Assembly: GCA_019648995.1 (NCBI GenBank)
Contig: BLXT01000924.1
Coordinates: 294,586-316,735 of the forward strand
DNA from: Plakobranchus ocellatus
Taxonomy: Eukaryota > Mollusca > Gastropoda > Plakobranchidae
DNA length: 22,150 nucleotides
Reading direction: 5' to 3'
The translations under genes and the position numbers were made by a program. Of the stretch, positions 13,339-19,300 are shown piece after piece. The notes under the pieces are model-generated. The model searched no databases. It was not told the DNA's origin and saw only the letters and a program-made list of their open reading frames with translations. Every line of letters begins with the position of its first letter. The first letter of the stretch is position 1.

Positions 13339-16300
13339 TACTACTCACCTGCCAAGAACATGGAATGCGACAGGCACCGTACTGACTGCTGCCTTCAATT
13401 TCTTCTTGCTTTGCAGCATTTCTAGCAGGACAGTGATGCGTTTCCATGGCAACGTCTCCAGCTCGGTGTCTTTAGGATTCTCATTGTCTCTCCTAAAAAA
13501 AAAAAAATACCCAGTTCTCAAGGATAGAGAGATGAACATGGTTGCTTCAGACAAAATGTTACAGATGCTCTTTATTTATTTTCCTTCTGACAGTATCATT
13601 CCTAATATACATTTCAAGGATTTAAATTGAAAACTTTGTTAAGTTCAGCTTGATAATTTTTTTTTTATTTGGTCTTTCTGAGATACTTAATGAAAATTGG
13701 GGAGTTTCAAAACATACTTCAAAAAAAGTAAAACCAAGTAAATGTGACCTTAGCAAGCATAACTTTTGTTCAAGGATTGCCTGCTTCTGCCTGATTTTCC
13801 TCACTGATCTCAAGATGAGCTTTCCAGTGGCAGGCAAATGTAAGAAAAACATATTATTAAAAGGCTGAAGGTTATAACAAAAATCGAGGGTTACGCCTGC
13901 CCAGGAGTCATTAAATTATGCTAAATCTCTCCATTGCTTAAAAACTAACATGAGTGAAATACAAAATTTGGTAAGATTTGATACATTTTTTGTTGGACAC
14001 ACTTCTATTTTCAAAGCCTATTCCTACAGGTTGTGATTTTTTCATAGCTATAATCGCATTAGTTAGTATTATCACAATCCAATAGTTATAAGTCTTTGGT
14101 TACACTTACAACTTTTGTCTTTTAGCCTCTCTGACTGTAGCTGCAGATGCCTTGGCAAGAACTGTCTTCAGCTCCTCAATCACGATACTAGCCTCAAGAG
14201 TCATCTGGTCAAAGATTTCATGGAGACGAAGGTAAGAGAAGGGGTTACATTTTTTTTTAATGCAAAAAGTGTAAAAACATATGTGAAGCTGTCTCACAAA
14301 ATGAGTTGAGTTGCGGGTCTGCACTGCTGAGTTCAACTCAAAATTTTAAAGTAAAGAATAAAAATTCCATGCTTTGTGTACAGAAAATCTACGGCACATC
14401 TAAAGAAAGTTCTCCACAAATAAAGATGGGCAATTTTCAAGAAAGGTTCCCATTCAGAGAAGTGAGTAGCCTCCCCCCCCATTGATGGTTTTCTTTTAAA
14501 GTCAATCATGCAAAACTGCAATGCAACTCACTTTGTGGAACTGTAACACAATTGTTCCAGGAACTTTTATGGTAAATCCTTTTTATTCCGATTGATTATA
14601 ATAACTTTAATTTAGCAGCTGTCTGTCCTTATAAAAACATATATTTGTTCTTAAGAGAGAAGACCTTGTATAATTCTAGAGTTCTATGGCTAGCAGAGAA
14701 GCAACATAGCCCTGTCTAGTTTCAATATCATGATTCAATTTCTGTAATGACCAACATTTTGATATGAAATATACCCAACAGTTTAAAATGCAACAAAGTC
14801 TTGTCACTTTGATTAAACTGTTTTTAGGTGTAATAGAAATTTTCAAACATAATATAAGTGGCGACATTGCAGGAAACAAACAAATAAATTACATCTGCTC
14901 GGAATTCCCAAAACATTTGAATTTCATGAACACATAAAATGACATACATGTTTGATGACTTTTCGACAGTTTCGGACGACTTCAGTGCTGTCGGAGGCTG
15001 CTATCAGCGTGAGCAGCTCGGCAACAACAGTCTTGCGTGCTGGGATTGACAGTGCTGCCATGAACTTGCCTCTCAGCTACACAGAGAAAAAAGAACAAAA
15101 TATTAAAACATATTTTACTCATTAGCCCCATAGAACAAATTATAAATTGAAAGACAAAAAAAAAAAGTAGGAGATTAAGAGAGAAAATAAAAAATATCAT
15201 TTTAAAGGCTCAAACAGAATTTTCAGGACAAATGCCTTGTCATCAAAGCCTAAAATATTTAATTTTGACTGGAAAAGTAGGATAGAGAGATGGATGTGGG
15301 CAGAGAGAGAGAGATATGTTTCTTGCCAGTTTGAATTGTTGGGCAAAAGATTAAAGGCTGAACAATGGGAATTTTGGCATGACAAAATTACACAGAAAGC
15401 TGATGTCTGGAGAAAAAAAACCAAAAAAATTGCTACAATGTTTTATCATTGACCCTTTTCCTTCAATTTAGATAGAAGTATTCAATCCTAATAACTCTTA
15501 GCGAGGTGAATTTTCAGGACCTGCGAGGTCCCCCAGAGGCGAATTAATATGTATGGAGTTTTTGAAAAATTAAAAGGTTTTATACAAAAATTCACATAAC
15601 TTTTTTATTTTTCAACATAAAACTACAAACCATGCATCAATGAAAAGGAAATTTAATACAGATTCATATAAAATAAAAATCTTTGCCACCAAAAAATGAC
15701 CAACCTTTTTGCTTTTTATGTCTGTTTTTGTGTTTATCAGTGGTTCTGGTAGTGGAGGTGATGTCAGCCACTTGCTAGATCTACATCTAAATCTTGATCT
15801 CCAGGAGCTTGAACCATAGGCTCAGGTTTGCTAACATTAGTAACAAGTATCCTAAGTATCAACTGTGCATCTTGTACAAATCCAGCACTATTACTGCCAT
15901 TATCGTCTGCATACAGTTCCTCAAACAGGTCAGGAATTGGGACCTGTCCAGCCATGATTTTCAACAGCATAGCACACATTCAGTTCTACACTTGTTTACT
16001 TCTCAATTTCTAACCCAATCTAAAGCGTAGACTGCTAGTCTTAGCAGTTTGATTAAAGGGGAATCCCCTTAAAAACGAAACCAAGCCTTTTCCGGTTGTT
16101 CCCTGAGTGTAAAATTGTATACTGGAGCACTAGACTAGGTATAGTGCTAGTCGCGATTACCTCTGGGGGCCCATATAGACCATCGCGACTCTAGTCACGA
16201 AAACCTCAGGAAGAGTTAAAATCATGATTGTTAGTAAACTGTGCAAAGTAAATAAAAATGGAAAAAACCCAGCATGATTTGCTTTATGAAGGAGAAAATT

Positions 16301-19300
16301 CAAGTAAATACTTTTTGACTGTTATCTGGCAATCCCATAACGTATGATGACTGCAAATTTTTTTTTGTGTGAAGGGCTAATATAACCCCCCCGCACACAC
16401 ACACACTTCACATTTTTTGCTTTAAATTTACACGCTCAACATAAACATGCGAGTACAACAACATTCTTAGGCTTATTTGTTGTCATGTCTACACACCATA
16501 CCTGCTCCACAGTCACCAGCTGTACAGAGGAATGGGCACTCAAGTTGACTCGGCATCTCAGGGCAAGCAAAAGAACCTCCAAGCTGCCAGAGGCCTCGTC
16601 TATTACAGGCGCCACTGCTGGAGTGAAATGCTTCAGCAAAAGCTGTAAGATGTCTTTTTCTTCAGATGAAACAGCGCCCCAGCTCTTCTCTCCTTCTACT
16701 GCTAGGGTTGGGTTGACAAGTGACTTCAGCAAAGGGACGAGTGGCAAGAAACTCTCCTGTATGGGTGAAAGAGCAGAGAAGGTTACTTTTGTTTGGTGGT
16801 TTTTTTATATCTCTCTCAATTGTTTGAATTCTTTACAAGAGCAGAGAAGGTTACATTGTTTGATGTTTTATACCTCTCTCAATTGTTTGAATTCTCTATT
16901 AAATCTTAATGATATCATCCTAGACCTCCGATTAATGACCGAGGATAAGATGTGATAGTTGAATTATTAACACAGAGTCCGAATTTTAGATACACACACA
17001 CAAAAAAAAAAAAACAGCATCACCATTTCATACTGGTGATTCATTTTTTGATCAAAATTATCTTGGAAAGTATTACATTTTTCATTATTACTGAGCTATA
17101 AAATACATATTTCTCAGTCACACACAGTTATTGCTGGAAGATAGGTAAAGCTTACCACAGTATCCAGCTTGTGTAAGACTGTGAGAAGTTACTGAGCAGT
17201 GGCAAAAACATTTTTCTCAGCCACACATAATTATTGTTGAACTACAGGAAAAACTTACCACAGTATCCAGCTTGTGTAGGACTGTGAGAAGTCCACGCTT
17301 GACTTGGCCAGGAGTGCCCTGGTCACAAACAACTTCAAGAAGCCAGGCCATGACTGCAGCGTGATGAGGCGGCTTGCTTGGACTCTTTCGACGCTTTTTG
17401 GGAGATGGAGGAGACAAACCCTTGTCCTCGTCCTCCAGCAGGGTCTTCACCACCTTATTGTCGTTAGTTTGGAAACATTGGTTTGTTATCAGAAACATTG
17501 AGATTGTTTGATTCTATTTTTACAGGAAACTTTAGAGAACCATTAAATTTGCAATACTGTTTCTCAGCTTAGAGCTTATATAACTTGTGATGACTGATAA
17601 TAAAGATAAGGTGACAAAATCTGTTAGAAATGTAGAATGAAATAAACAAATAAACTAGTGAATTTGGGTATCCTAAGCGAGCTTTGCAATGTGGCAGTGA
17701 TGGGTAATGTCCATGGGCAAACCAAAAAAATTCATACACATTTCTTAAACTCGATCAAGGATGTGAACATTATTTTCTCAAAACAGCAAGAAAAAAACTT
17801 GTAATAATTGATTGACACCTTTTTATAATTTTAGTACTTCAATTGCATAAAACCTAGCTTAAGAAGCAATAAAGATCTAAAGGTGAAGATCTGTAACAAA
17901 TCTGTCTTTTTCTCCAAACAACTTCAATGTATCAAGTCCCACAGACATTAGTTGAGGAAGAAAAAAGGTCTCACCTGAGAAAGAAAAGCGCAGTCTTTTG
18001 TCACTTCTTGCCTGAATCTCAGCAAGTTTTGTGAGAACCACTGAAGAGCTGAGCTATCTCTGGAATCAGAACTGACCACCAGCGCCAAAAGATCGAATGC
18101 AATCTCACGAACAGTCTCAAACTCGTTTGAGAGAAGAATCAACATGCACGGCACGACTGAAAGTTTTCAATTGAAAAAAAAAATAAAATGATCATGAGTT
18201 ATGTCTCACTGCATGCGCACTGATGCATAAACTTTTAAAATTTAAAAGAGGAAATAACAGAAGAAAGATACAGCAAAGAATATTTAAAGCAAAACAAAAT
18301 TAGAAAATGAGCAATGGGCAAAATCTTCCAGTCTTCCCTCTAATTAACAGTAGGTCTATAATGAACACTGTGTACCAAAAAAGTTCTCTATAAAATAATG
18401 AGACTTTTTTATTCTAATCCTTCCAGTCCAATGCCATGGATTTATATTGAAGATATCAATGAAAGTTATACCATCCTCCTATCACAGACCCTTTTACTGT
18501 TTTCCCCATACAATAATGGAATACCCCAGCTGCAAAAACCTGCAAAGATATTTTTACTGAAAAAATAAATAGGCATCAATATTAGCATTTCATACAAAAC
18601 GCAAAACCTGTTTGATTGGTTCAAAATGCAACACCTTCCATATCTTTCAACAATACTTCATAAATCTTCACCAAATTTAAGTGGCAGATTTTACAAATAG
18701 ATTCCTTAGTAGGTTAAAAAAAATTGTACAAGTTCTTAGGTTACTTAACTTTCCCTCTGTCTATCCCCAATGTTTGAGAACAGTCTTAGTCAAGACACCT
18801 CATGTATTTCTTTTTTTTTTCCCTGATTTGTTCAATAGACTCTGTTATAATGATACTCAAATAGAATCAATATGTACATAGATTCTGCAAGCTATGAATT
18901 GTGTGCATGTTTCAGAAGAACAGATTAAACAGAGGTAAAAAAAAAAAAAATATCTCAGTGTCTTAGCTACAAATGGTTATAAAGACCATAAAATTCAAAA
19001 TTTGAATCTCACTCAATTCTTTGATTTTTCCCTTTTCAACATAAAATATCTCACACCCAAATGCCACAAAATTTCTTTTTTTGTTTAGATGATGCACTGC
19101 AGAAGAACTTAAAAAAAAAAAAATTAACAAGAAGTCGCATTTCCTCTAAAAGTTTATTACAATAATAATAAAAAAAAATTTTTTTAAATATACTCTGTAG
19201 GCATTTCTGAACAATTAGCCATACAACTGTAAGTGAAGAGGTACTGGTGGCACAGTGAATTATGAAGTTACCATCATGTCACAGGTTTGAGCCCTACCAC

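Noticed and set aside
13157..13630. 157-codon open frame on the + strand
   Set aside because: It runs through the SINE, the GA microsatellite and the antisense of exon 11. Its low-complexity RERERE segment comes from the microsatellite.
16485..16955. 156-codon open frame on the + strand
   Set aside because: It is the antisense shadow of HEATR1 exon 8, which has splice signals, phase agreement and homology on the minus strand.
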